Positions 56,076-64,000 of a DNA stretch of 64,000 nucleotides are shown piece after piece; the first letter of the stretch is position 1; every line of letters begins with the position of its first letter. Origin of the DNA: Alteromonas sp. LOR (GTDB lineage Bacteria > Pseudomonadota > Gammaproteobacteria > Enterobacterales > Alteromonadaceae). The DNA is taken from the NCBI RefSeq assembly GCF_000753865.1, contig NZ_JQFW01000028.1, positions 45,403 to 109,402 of the forward strand, written 5' to 3'. Made by a program: the position numbers and the translations under genes. The notes beneath the pieces are model-generated. The model was not told where the DNA came from and made no database searches. It was given only the letters and a program-made list of their open reading frames with translations.

Positions 56076-57779
56076 GTGAAAATAAACAGTATTATTGAAC
56101 AGTTTCAACGTGCGTTAGGTAGTGACAGCGTGTCTGTTAATAGCAAAGCTACCGAGCACTACAGAACGGGATGGCGTTCAGGCGGCGGTAATGCTATCGC
56201 CGTTCTTTTCCCTAAAACGCTTATGGAATATTGGGAAGCCCTTACGATTTGCGTAGCCGAAAATTGCATTATTATCATTCAGGCGGCAAACACGGGGCTT
56301 ACCGAAGGGTCTACGCCAAGTGGCAGTGATTACGATAGACCTGTGGTCGTCATCAACACATTAGCGATGAACGATATCGTTCTCATTAATAATGGTCAGC
56401 AAGCCATCAGCTTTCCTGGTGCTACTCTACACAAGCTTGAAAAGAAATTAGCACCAATGGGGCGGGCGCCACACTCTGTCATTGGTTCTTCATGTTTAGG
56501 AGCCTCAATAGTTGGGGGAATAGCCAATAATTCAGGCGGTGCACTGGTTAAGCGCGGCCCTGCGTATACTGAGCTATCGCTTTACGCCCATGTAGATAAC
56601 AATGGCAAACTGGGGCTGGTCAATCATCTGGGCATTGAATTGGGTGACACGCCAGAAGACATAATTGCAAACCTTTCATCGGGCAATTTTGCGAAAGATA
56701 AAATACGGACTGATAAAAAAGCATCGGCCAGTGATTATGAAGAGATAGTACGAAATACTCACGCCGATACGCCTAGCCGCTTTAACGCAGACCCATCTCG
56801 TTTATTCGAGGCCAGCGGCTGCGCTGGCAAAATAGCCATTTTCGCTGTTGTTGTTGATACTTTTGAAGTACCTCAAGAAGAGCAAACCTTCTATATTGGC
56901 ACTAATGATCCGTCGGTGTTAACGCAAATCAGACGGGACATGTTAGCTCAGTTCTCGCAACTTCCCGAAGTGGGGGAGTATTTGCATAGAGATATGTTCA
57001 ACATTGCAGAAAAGTATGGAAAAGACACCTGCCTGTGTATTCATCACTTAGGTACAGCAGCACTTCCCAAATTATTTGCCGCTAAAGGCCGCATTGATGC
57101 GCTGCTTCGTCGTTCAACAGTGTTTCCTAACCATTTAACCGACAAAGCAATGCAGCTGGCGGGTGGTCTTTTTCCTCGGTTTTTACCTAACTCTTTAACC
57201 CAATTTCGAGACCAGTACGAACACCATCTTATTCTTAAAATGAGTAATCAAGGAATAGAGGAAGCGAAGCGGTACTTAGGTAATCTTTTTGATACAGAGA
57301 AGAGAGAAGGTGCATTTATTATTTGCAATAAAGAGGAAGCGTCGAAAGCCTTCTTGTTGCGATTTGCTGCTGCAGGCGCAGCCATGCGTTATCAAACTCT
57401 TAATGAAGATAACGTGGGAGAAGTATTAGCCCTTGATATTGCACTTAGGCGCAACGATGAAAGCTGGCTAGAAACGTTACCTGAACACATAAGTCGGCAT
57501 ATCGATAAAGCCTTATACTACGGCCACTTTTTTTGCCATGTCTTTCACCAAGACTATGTGCTGAAAAGGGGGGCCGATGCTAAGAAAGTTAAGGCTGACA
57601 TGCTAGCGCTGCTTGATAATCGCGGAGCGAAGTACCCAGCTGAGCATAATGTGGGTCATTTATATGATGCAGAGGATACGTTACAACGCTTTTATCAAGA
57701 ATTAGACCCCACGAATACGTTTAACCCGGGGATTGGCAATATGGACAAGCACGCCCGTAACTGCGCTTGTTGCGGGTAG
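56076..57779 (+). CDS. dld: quinone-dependent D-lactate dehydrogenase
   Basis: FAD enzyme of the membrane surface oxidising D-lactate to pyruvate with electrons to quinone. 567 residues (E. coli 571). The FAD-binding domain shows QAANTGLTEGSTPSG and SSCLGASIVGGIANNSGGALV; the C-terminal part ends NCACCG. GTG start. It stands alone with its own upstream terminator. Confidence 0.93.
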   Translation: MKINSIIEQFQRALGSDSVSVNSKATEHYRTGWRSGGGNAIAVLFPKTLMEYWEALTICVAENCIIIIQAANTGLTEGSTPSGSDYDRPVVVINTLAMNDIVLINNGQQAISFPGATLHKLEKKLAPMGRAPHSVIGSSCLGASIVGGIANNSGGALVKRGPAYTELSLYAHVDNNGKLGLVNHLGIELGDTPEDIIANLSSGNFAKDKIRTDKKASASDYEEIVRNTHADTPSRFNADPSRLFEASGCAGKIAIFAVVVDTFEVPQEEQTFYIGTNDPSVLTQIRRDMLAQFSQLPEVGEYLHRDMFNIAEKYGKDTCLCIHHLGTAALPKLFAAKGRIDALLRRSTVFPNHLTDKAMQLAGGLFPRFLPNSLTQFRDQYEHHLILKMSNQGIEEAKRYLGNLFDTEKREGAFIICNKEEASKAFLLRFAAAGAAMRYQTLNEDNVGEVLALDIALRRNDESWLETLPEHISRHIDKALYYGHFFCHVFHQDYVLKRGADAKKVKADMLALLDNRGAKYPAEHNVGHLYDAEDTLQRFYQELDPTNTFNPGIGNMDKHARNCACCG

Positions 57780-57831
57780 TGCTTGTTATATTTTTCCCTT
57801 AAATCGAGTGGCTCTTAATAGAACTTTTTTA

Positions 57832-57851
57832 AGCCAAGCCAAGTCAAGCCA
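57832..57851 (+). repeat. four 5-bp AGCCA-type units downstream of dld
   Basis: AGCCA AGCCA AGTCA AGCCA in the 115-base gap between dld and the TPR gene. A minor slippage-type run. Confidence 0.7.
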
Positions 57852-57894
57852 AAGAGCTAAGGCGAGAGCTGAAAAGCGCGTAATCAGCGTTCTA

Positions 57895-60708
57895 TTATAA
57901 ACTCTCTAACAGTGCCTTGGCTTTAGGGCGCATGAAAAATGGGCGCTCTACATTTACCGCGTATTCCAACTCTTTTTTCGCTTCATCGATACGACCTAAC
58001 TTGGCAAGGGTAAACCCAAGGTGATAGCGAATGTTTGGATCCTTTGCGTCTCTAGCAAAAGCGTCTCGCAACATTTGTAAGCTTTGTTCATAATCACCCC
58101 GCAGTGCTTTTATATGGCCGTAGGTATTTAAAATACTTGCTGAGTTTGGTTGTAGCTCATAGGCTTTTTGCGCATAGTTTCTCGCGGTCACCAGCGACGC
58201 TTCTATACTCATTATCGCTAATCGATTGTAAGCTTCAGCTGGGTTTAAAAGGTTAGGCTCTTTGACGAGTTCTTCATAGAGAGCCGTCGACTCCTCAAAA
58301 TCACGAATAAAAAACAGATACTGCGCTAGTAAATTTTTGGCCAGTAAGTTATTAGCATTTTCTTCGACCATCTTACGTGCCGTGTTTAGAAAAACATCGA
58401 CAAATTGTTCGTTAAGAGCATAGTTATAAATAGCGATAAACGCTTGGGCAAAACTTGGATCAATTGCTAATGCGCGCTTATAGGCGTTCACTGCGGACTC
58501 GCTTTTACCTAGGTTAGCATTAAGCCTACCCGTTAAAAAATGATAGACCGGACTCTGTTGCTGCTCTTTAGATATACTGCCAAGTAATCGTTTTGCTTTG
58601 TCATTGCTTTGCAAATCTAACAATAAGCTGGCATAGCGTAAGGTCACAAATGTATTGTTGTTGGCAATTTCATAGGCTCTTGCCATTGCAGCCTCTGCTG
58701 CTTCATTGTTACCTATAGCGCGAACCTGCTCCATATAAGTGATTAACTTACCGGCATCGTCGTTGATAAAGTTGCGGACAATACTCAGTGTTTTCTCTGC
58801 ATCAGCTCGCTCGCTGGTTTGTATTTGTAAGGCAGCCTTGCGAAGCAGGTAGTCGGCATTATCAAAGTCGTCTTTTAGCAGAAGATCTAAATGATACAGC
58901 GCACTTTTGGTGTCGCCTTGCTGTTGGTATAAAGATGAAACTCGTTCTCTTGCCGCCATGTTTGATGGTGATAGCGTAAGAATATCCAGATAAATTTGTT
59001 TGGCGTTATCTAACTCACCCTCTTTTGACAGGTTAAATGCTTTTAGCATCAATGTTTCATTGTGCTGTGGGGATAGCGTCAATAGCTCTTCGATAAGCTC
59101 ATTAGACTGCTCAACATTGCCTAATCTACTCTGCGTGGCGGCTAAATTAAATTTCGCTGGGAATAACGTAGGATTTTGTTCCAGCGCTTTTTCAATATTG
59201 GTTTTTGCTTCTTCCAGAAGTCCCTGACGGATTAAAATGCCGGCCTTCAAGTTATACACTTCAGCTTCATCCGGAAATAGGGCACCAAGAAGTTCTGCGC
59301 CACTAAGTGCTTTCTCAAATTTTTCGGCTTGTAAGTTCATTAGTGAGTAAGTAAATAAGAAGCCTGCGTTGTCACGGTACGCAGGTAGATTGTCTTCTAA
59401 TATAGAAAGTGCTTCTTCTCGTTTGCCCCTTGCGGCCATCAGCTTAATTTTGAAAAGCTGTAACTTGCCTTCGTTGGGATATTTATACTCTAAGTTTTGC
59501 AATAAACGTTCTGCTTTAAACGCTTTGTTTTGGCTTATAAAAAGATTGCCAAGCATAAGCGCTGAATCGGGGTCTTCCATAAGTGCTTCTTGATGGCGTT
59601 CAAGAAGCAGTAGTGCTTGCTTATCCTGCTGCGTGGCCATATAAACTTGACTAAGCATCAATACTGCTTGCAGATCGTCAGGCTCTTTTTGCAGATAAGT
59701 GGTGAAATCCTTAGCTGCGGTTTCCATATTATTATTGAAAAAATTAGTCAGCCCACTGATATACAACAGCATTGGCTGCGAGGTAATAAGGTCTGGGTCT
59801 AACTGCGCCATAAACTCATTGAGTTCTTTTAGCTTTTCATTGTCTATTGCCTGTTTGTTGTCTCTACTTTGTAGCCAGCTATTGAGCAGAATGGCAAGAG
59901 GATCATTCGGTGTATCTTCGATAATCTCGTCAACAAACAGTTTAGCGGTGTCGTAGTCTTTAGCTTCTAAGTAAAGGTCTACAAGATTGCGCAGAGCAAT
60001 TGGATCGTCCCGATTAAAGGTTAACGCTTTTTGTAAGTGCGCAGTTGCGGCATCTTTATCGCCCTGACGATAAGCGAGTTGGCCTTTCAATCGCCACGTT
60101 ATAGCGTTTTTTGGCTCTACATCCATAGCTCTGTTGATGAGCGTTGACGCCTTAGTTAAATCTTCGTTTTGAAGAGCAATGGAGGCTAAACCATTTATCG
60201 CAGGCACAAAGTTGGGGGCGCGAGATAAGAGTGCGTTGTAATCTTTAAGCGCACAGGCTTCATCTTCCAAACGAATGCATGCCGTGGCGCGAATAAGCAG
60301 CCATTCTTGCTCAGAGTCCCCAGAGAGTTTATCAAGTTCACTAAAATCGACGATATCTTGGTATTTGTTCAAAAACAGCCAGGTATTTCCTAGGGGCTCA
60401 GCGACTAAATTGATATCAGCACCCATTTCTAGTGCTTCAACAAACTCTAGTTCTGCTGCGGTAAGGTAACCATTAATAAGTAGGATTTCTCCCATCAGAA
60501 TTTTAGCGGCTAAATTTTCAGGGTCTTTTTGAAGGCTATTTTTAAGGTGTATATAGGCTTCGTCATACTCACTTTGATTGAACGCAGTTAACGCCTTCTC
60601 GTAATCCTCTGATGTTGTGGCAAAACCGTTCACTGTGAAAAAAGAGGTGGCGATGACAGAGAAGAGAGCGCGTTTAACAAAGCGCTTTTTATTATTAAAC
60701 AAGTTCAT
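57895..60708 (-). CDS. prsT: PrsT-like TPR protein of the PEP-CTERM system
   Basis: 937-residue exported protein made almost wholly of TPR-like repeats. The ATG at 60708 has AAGGT five bases upstream and gives a signal peptide (RALFSVIATSFFTVNGFA, cleavage near FAT). Repeat blocks such as YLKNSLQKDPENLAAKILMG-like helices run to the end. The layout and size fit PrsT, the TPR protein that accompanies exosortase/PEP-CTERM systems. Two PEP-CTERM-type cargo genes follow on the same strand's upstream side. No exosortase is in the window. Function is unknown in detail; periplasmic handling of surface proteins or exopolysaccharide is an inference. Confidence 0.75.
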   Translation of the reverse strand: MNLFNNKKRFVKRALFSVIATSFFTVNGFATTSEDYEKALTAFNQSEYDEAYIHLKNSLQKDPENLAAKILMGEILLINGYLTAAELEFVEALEMGADINLVAEPLGNTWLFLNKYQDIVDFSELDKLSGDSEQEWLLIRATACIRLEDEACALKDYNALLSRAPNFVPAINGLASIALQNEDLTKASTLINRAMDVEPKNAITWRLKGQLAYRQGDKDAATAHLQKALTFNRDDPIALRNLVDLYLEAKDYDTAKLFVDEIIEDTPNDPLAILLNSWLQSRDNKQAIDNEKLKELNEFMAQLDPDLITSQPMLLYISGLTNFFNNNMETAAKDFTTYLQKEPDDLQAVLMLSQVYMATQQDKQALLLLERHQEALMEDPDSALMLGNLFISQNKAFKAERLLQNLEYKYPNEGKLQLFKIKLMAARGKREEALSILEDNLPAYRDNAGFLFTYSLMNLQAEKFEKALSGAELLGALFPDEAEVYNLKAGILIRQGLLEEAKTNIEKALEQNPTLFPAKFNLAATQSRLGNVEQSNELIEELLTLSPQHNETLMLKAFNLSKEGELDNAKQIYLDILTLSPSNMAARERVSSLYQQQGDTKSALYHLDLLLKDDFDNADYLLRKAALQIQTSERADAEKTLSIVRNFINDDAGKLITYMEQVRAIGNNEAAEAAMARAYEIANNNTFVTLRYASLLLDLQSNDKAKRLLGSISKEQQQSPVYHFLTGRLNANLGKSESAVNAYKRALAIDPSFAQAFIAIYNYALNEQFVDVFLNTARKMVEENANNLLAKNLLAQYLFFIRDFEESTALYEELVKEPNLLNPAEAYNRLAIMSIEASLVTARNYAQKAYELQPNSASILNTYGHIKALRGDYEQSLQMLRDAFARDAKDPNIRYHLGFTLAKLGRIDEAKKELEYAVNVERPFFMRPKAKALLESL

Positions 60709-60751
60709 AGTTACCTTTGGGTTTGCCTTACTCAAGCATAAAAATAGCATA

Positions 60752-60776
60752 AAAAAAGGTGGCCAAAGCCACCTTC
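60752..60776 (-). terminator. terminator after first PEP-CTERM gene
   Basis: Stem AAGGTGGC / GCCACCTT with a four-base loop; on the minus strand it is followed by a T run. It ends the transcript of the first PEP-CTERM-type gene before the TPR gene. Confidence 0.85.
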
Positions 60777-60810
60777 TAAAGATACGTGTTTTTTAACTGT
60801 TTTAAAACAA

Positions 60811-61650
60811 TTAAGCGCGACGTTTGCGTCTGTAAAGCACTAAACCCAAACCTAAGCTCATTAGAGCAAGAGCGCCTGGCTCGCTGACTTCGGTTGTTGT
60901 AGTAGGTGTATTATCTACAGAAAATCCAAGTGCAGATAATTTAAACCCAGAACCAGATATTTCAGTTTCGCTTGTTGTCGGGTCAAAGAAAGTGTTATAC
61001 GCACCCACCAACCAATATTTGGCTTCAGTGAACGTAGTAGGGTAGGTTACCGAGTAATTTCCTTTACCATTTGTACTTGATGATATTTTAGTATGAAACA
61101 CAGAAGTGATTGCATCTGAACTCGCAATGTCAGTCCAAGTTGTCTGTTTCGAGCTGGTGGCTTTAAAGATATCTGCGCTATCGAACCCAACAACAGTGAG
61201 TTGTTTTTCGTCTCCTGCACCCTTTAAGAATTTGAACGATGTGTCTGTAAGAGTCACTTCTTCGCTAAAAGAGAAAAGGACCATATCAAAATCGAATTTC
61301 CAGTCACCTCGATTGTTGTCAATAGTATGCCAGTCTTCCAAGCCATTACCGTGGTCTTTGTTCGTCATTGCGTAACCATAGTCCGCTCCTGAGTAATCAA
61401 GCCCGTTTTGCTGAATCACTCTGTCGTCATCATCATTATCAGAGTGATTGGTATCTGCCCAGGTTGAATAGGAGACAAATATGTCTGAGCCATTAACTTG
61501 AATCGCACTTGAGTTCGCGTCAATCGATCTGTATACCCCCTGACTGATCATGTCGTAGCGATATTCTTCGATGTGTGAGTCGGTGGCTGATACAAGCGTT
61601 GGAGAGCTTAGCAGAATCCCTGCTATTAATACTGAATTCAATTTATTCAT
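60811..61650 (-). CDS. PEP-CTERM-type exosortase-dependent surface protein
   Basis: 279-residue secreted protein. It has an N-terminal signal (MNKLNSVLIAGILLSSPTLV, cleavage near VSA), a Ser/Thr/Asp-rich beta domain and a Thr-rich linker, then the C-terminal sorting signal EVSEPGALALMSLGLGLVLY followed by RRKRRA. The motif is SEP rather than PEP. It resembles the group I recall as exosortase-dependent surface protein XDP1. Its paralogue follows upstream; both share KYWLVGAYNT. Expected fate is cleavage and surface display by an exosortase encoded elsewhere. Confidence 0.8.
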   Translation of the reverse strand: MNKLNSVLIAGILLSSPTLVSATDSHIEEYRYDMISQGVYRSIDANSSAIQVNGSDIFVSYSTWADTNHSDNDDDDRVIQQNGLDYSGADYGYAMTNKDHGNGLEDWHTIDNNRGDWKFDFDMVLFSFSEEVTLTDTSFKFLKGAGDEKQLTVVGFDSADIFKATSSKQTTWTDIASSDAITSVFHTKISSSTNGKGNYSVTYPTTFTEAKYWLVGAYNTFFDPTTSETEISGSGFKLSALGFSVDNTPTTTTEVSEPGALALMSLGLGLVLYRRKRRA

Positions 61651-61777
61651 TGATGAGACTACCCTGATGGTGGAGCAAAAATTTTTTATACTACTATGCT
61701 TGAATAAGCATATTCTATGCCAGGGCGTATATTGCTGAATATATTAGCTTTAATTTATTTTAGGAAATATTACGTAA

Positions 61778-61808
61778 AAAAAACTGACAAGTCGAACCTG
61801 CCAGTTTT
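61778..61808 (-). terminator. terminator after second PEP-CTERM gene
   Basis: Stem AAAACTGGCA / TGTCAGTTTT on the minus strand, one wobble pair, loop of nine to ten bases, followed by a run of T. Confidence 0.75.
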
Positions 61809-61818
61809 ATTCTAAAGT

Positions 61819-62709
61819 CTAAATACGGGATGCCTTACGTTTTCTACGCCACATAACAAGCAATCCTGATCCTAAGAGCAGTCCCGCAGCACTGGGTTCA
61901 CTTACGGCTGTCGTTTCAGTAGTGGAAGGGGAGTCATTAACAGAGAAGCCTACGCCGGTCAGCTTAAACGCATCATCGTAAGAGTTGCCGCCAATATCTC
62001 CAAACACTGTGTTGTAAGCACCGACTAGCCAATATTTAGCGGAGGCACTCAAGCCAAATTCTGACGTATATTTGAAGTGCGAGTCGGAAGTATCATATTT
62101 TATAATGTCATACGATGACGAAACAGCGTTACTGACAATATCGCTCCAAGTGTTCGAACCAGAAGATAATGTATCTATATCGTCGAGAGCAGCAACTGAT
62201 ACCTGCGAATCATTTTGATTGTACACCCAAGAATAACTTGCTCCCGTAAGTGATACCGCTTCGTCGAATGAAAACAGAACAAAGTCGAAGTCTTGCCAAT
62301 TTCCGTTTTTCGTATTGATATTGTCGATTGCGTGATCTGGAGAGTTTCTTGACGATTCCCAGTCGCTATTCGTTACACCATATCCATAGTAATTAGAAAT
62401 TTTATAGCTATCTGCACCTACAACGATATCATCATTATACCCATAGGTATCAGACCAACCACTGATTGCGACGTTAACTCCGCCAATGGAAATTTTAGAC
62501 GATGACGCGTTAGTACTTTCAAATGTCCCGTGATCCACTAAATTGTAAACATTCTCTCCTAAAGGAGAGTTACATTCACCTGAAACCCCTTTTGAAGTAC
62601 TACTGCAATGTGAATAATTTTTGTTTTTGTGATTTCCTGCCATTGCAGCATTTGTTGCCAGCAGGCCTGTCGTGAGGATAGACACCTTTATTATCGAACT
62701 TAACCGCAT
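61819..62709 (-). CDS. PEP-CTERM-type exosortase-dependent surface protein, paralogue
   Basis: 296-residue homologue of the neighbouring surface protein. It starts with a signal peptide (ISILTTGLLATNAAMA region) and ends with VSEPSAAGLLLGSGLLVMW and RRKRKASRI. Similar blocks include ISIGGVNVAISGWSDTYGY against the other's IQVNGSDIFVSYSTWADT, and KYWLVGAYNT. A pair of cysteines near the mature N-terminus is absent from the paralogue. It has its own terminator, so the two are separate transcripts. Confidence 0.8.
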   Translation of the reverse strand: MRLSSIIKVSILTTGLLATNAAMAGNHKNKNYSHCSSTSKGVSGECNSPLGENVYNLVDHGTFESTNASSSKISIGGVNVAISGWSDTYGYNDDIVVGADSYKISNYYGYGVTNSDWESSRNSPDHAIDNINTKNGNWQDFDFVLFSFDEAVSLTGASYSWVYNQNDSQVSVAALDDIDTLSSGSNTWSDIVSNAVSSSYDIIKYDTSDSHFKYTSEFGLSASAKYWLVGAYNTVFGDIGGNSYDDAFKLTGVGFSVNDSPSTTETTAVSEPSAAGLLLGSGLLVMWRRKRKASRI

Positions 62710-62931
62710 TTCAATTTTCCTATATAAATTGATAGGGACAAGTTCTCTCTGCGCTTCGCGCGAGGAACTTCAACATGGTTTGTTTATATTAGATGTATCA
62801 AGTTGATTGTTCGGTATGCGTTCGCATACTCTGTTATCTGCAATTTAATCGCCTGCGATTTCTCTATTCCTATGCGCGGCGTGATATATATGAAATAATT
62901 AACAAATAAGTAAGCTAAATTATGAGGACCT

Positions 62932-63741
62932 ATGTCTGAACAAAAGCGTAAAGGGATATACTTACTTCCCAATTTACTAACTACTGCGGGTCTGTTTTCG
63001 GGCTTCTTTGCGGTTGTATCATCTATGAATGGTCGATTCGAAGCTGCAGCGGTCGCTATCTTTATTGCCATGATATTTGACGGTTTAGATGGCCGAGTAG
63101 CAAGGATGACAAACACGCAAAGCGATTTTGGAGCCGAATACGACTCTATGGCTGATATGGTGTCATTTGGTATGGCGCCTGCATTAGTTGCTTACAATTG
63201 GGGATTAACTGAATTAGGAAAACTAGGTTGGCTTGCCGCATTTGTCTATGTCGCTGGTGCTGCCTTAAGGCTAGCGCGATTTAATACGCAGGTGGGTATT
63301 GCAGACAAACGGTTTTTCCAAGGTTTAGCAAGTCCAGCAGCGGCTGCGGTAGTATCGGGCTTGGTATGGGTTGGTGTTGAATACGACGTTGTCGGTAGCG
63401 ACTATGGCTATGTTGTTGCTGCCGTTACCGGTCTAGCTGGGTTATTAATGGTGAGTAACTTTAAATATAACTCGTTCAAAGAAGTGAATTGGCACGGCAA
63501 GGTACCTTTCGTTGCACTATTGTTAGTGCTGCTTATATTTGTTGTGGTAGCAACAGAGCCAGCGTTGGTTCTCTTTATAGTGTTTGCGCTCTATGCACTC
63601 GCTGGTCCAATCAATACATTTAGAACGGTAGATAAAGTTACCTTAGATGATGTTGTTGGTGACCATGAAGAAGATGCCGACTTTAAAAATGAGTCTAGCA
63701 ATACGAATACTCAGTCTAACGATGACGATAAGGTTACATAG
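62932..63741 (+). CDS. pssA: CDP-diacylglycerol-serine O-phosphatidyltransferase
   Basis: Membrane enzyme making phosphatidylserine for phosphatidylethanolamine. 269 residues with several membrane helices. The CDP-alcohol phosphotransferase motif is FDGLDGRVARMTNTQSDFGA followed by EYDSMADMVSFG. This is the integral-membrane type II form, unlike the peripheral E. coli PssA. The C-terminal tail is acidic and Asn/Asp-rich. It is divergent from the PEP-CTERM gene. Confidence 0.94.
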   Translation: MSEQKRKGIYLLPNLLTTAGLFSGFFAVVSSMNGRFEAAAVAIFIAMIFDGLDGRVARMTNTQSDFGAEYDSMADMVSFGMAPALVAYNWGLTELGKLGWLAAFVYVAGAALRLARFNTQVGIADKRFFQGLASPAAAAVVSGLVWVGVEYDVVGSDYGYVVAAVTGLAGLLMVSNFKYNSFKEVNWHGKVPFVALLLVLLIFVVVATEPALVLFIVFALYALAGPINTFRTVDKVTLDDVVGDHEEDADFKNESSNTNTQSNDDDKVT

Positions 63742-63845
63742 ACGGGCGATGTGTTTGGCGCAGTGAAAGCCGTGAAAACGTCACGGTTTGTGTTAAACAT
63801 AGATGAACGGTTATCGTTATTGACAATAAATAGACAAAAAGATTA

Positions 63846-63872
63846 AAAAGCGACCACTTGGTCGCTTTTTTG
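63846..63872 (+). terminator. terminator after pssA
   Basis: Stem AAAAAGCGACC / GGTCGCTTTTT with a four-base loop and T run, about 105 bases after the pssA stop. Confidence 0.9.
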
Positions 63873-63893
63873 CTTTTTATTTTAAGAAGGCTA

Positions 63894-63921
63894 TTGACGG
63901 CGGGCTAGAGATAAGTAAAAT
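63894..63921 (+). promoter_or_regulatory. candidate stable-RNA-type promoter at right edge
   Basis: TTGACG at 63894-63899, a 16-base spacer and TAAAAT at 63916-63921, then a GC-rich discriminator (GCGCATCCGC) and an A/T-rich stretch upstream. This resembles rRNA or tRNA operon promoters. The transcript would run off the window to the right, and no gene is visible in the remaining 79 bases. Confidence 0.55.
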
Positions 63922-64000
63922 GCGCATCCGCTTCGGGGGAAAAGCAAAACGACTTACCCAGCTCTTAGCAAGAGAAGCAAGTCATTACTAACCTCTAAGG

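Overview
The window reads as a chromosomal segment of a marine gammaproteobacterium of the Alteromonadales, most probably Alteromonas. The grounds are gene order and protein character: sodium-type flagellar stator genes, a PrsT/PEP-CTERM surface protein group, an ECF sigma/ChrR pair beside a lipid-modification operon, and E. coli-like housekeeping neighbourhoods (ygfZ/sdhE-ygfX, nadB/rpoE-rseABC-lepA-lepB-rnc-era, ytjB/serB, ribDE-ribB-ribH-nusB-thiL-pgpA, dxs-ispA-xseB, bamD/rluD-pgeF-clpB). This assignment is by recognition only; no database search was possible. No rRNA, tRNA, insertion sequence, prophage or CRISPR array was seen.

Layout. 1-3883: type IV pilus minor pilin genes on both strands (two PilE-like, two FimT/GspH-like, PilV, PilW, PilX). 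4152-5332: nadE-glnB. 5403-8977: slyD and ygfZ on the minus strand, then sdhE-ygfX-MaoC-like gene on the plus strand. 9102-18420: nadB divergent from the envelope-stress operon rpoE-rseABC and lepA-lepB-rnc-era. 18601-22094: pdxH, a tatD with a tandem-repeat insertion, ytjB and serB. 22132-26731: radA flanked by two convergent or divergent PilZ-domain genes. 27016-31586: ettA, a solitary lpxD, glyA. 31686-37804: nrdR and the riboflavin/nusB/thiL/pgpA operon. 37961-41034: dxs-ispA-xseB on the minus strand. 41553-43243: pomAB with a good sigma-28 promoter. 43508-50327: a five-gene lipid-modification operon on the minus strand, a LON-domain gene, and the ECF sigma/ChrR pair. 50409-57779: bamD, rluD-pgeF-clpB, dld. 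57895-62709: a 937-residue PrsT-like TPR protein and two paralogous PEP-CTERM-type surface proteins. 62932 to the end: pssA and a promoter of stable-RNA type pointing out of the window.

How the genes work together. Two extracytoplasmic stress systems are present: the RpoE-RseABC envelope system, with a self-promoter matching the sigma-E consensus, and an ECF-ChrR pair of the photo-oxidative stress type whose likely targets are the adjacent cyclopropane/lipid oxidation genes. Cyclic-di-GMP effectors (two PilZ proteins), type IV pilins, the PomAB motor and exosortase substrates make this a motility and surface-rich region set among conserved genes.

The most unusual signal is scattered rather than local. 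Several otherwise ordinary genes (ygfX, rseB, tatD, pgeF) carry short in-frame tandem duplications of 12, 15 or 21 bp in linker or loop positions, while two intergenic regions carry 13- and 14-bp tandem repeats that would break a reading frame. This suggests a recurrent slippage process filtered by coding constraint.
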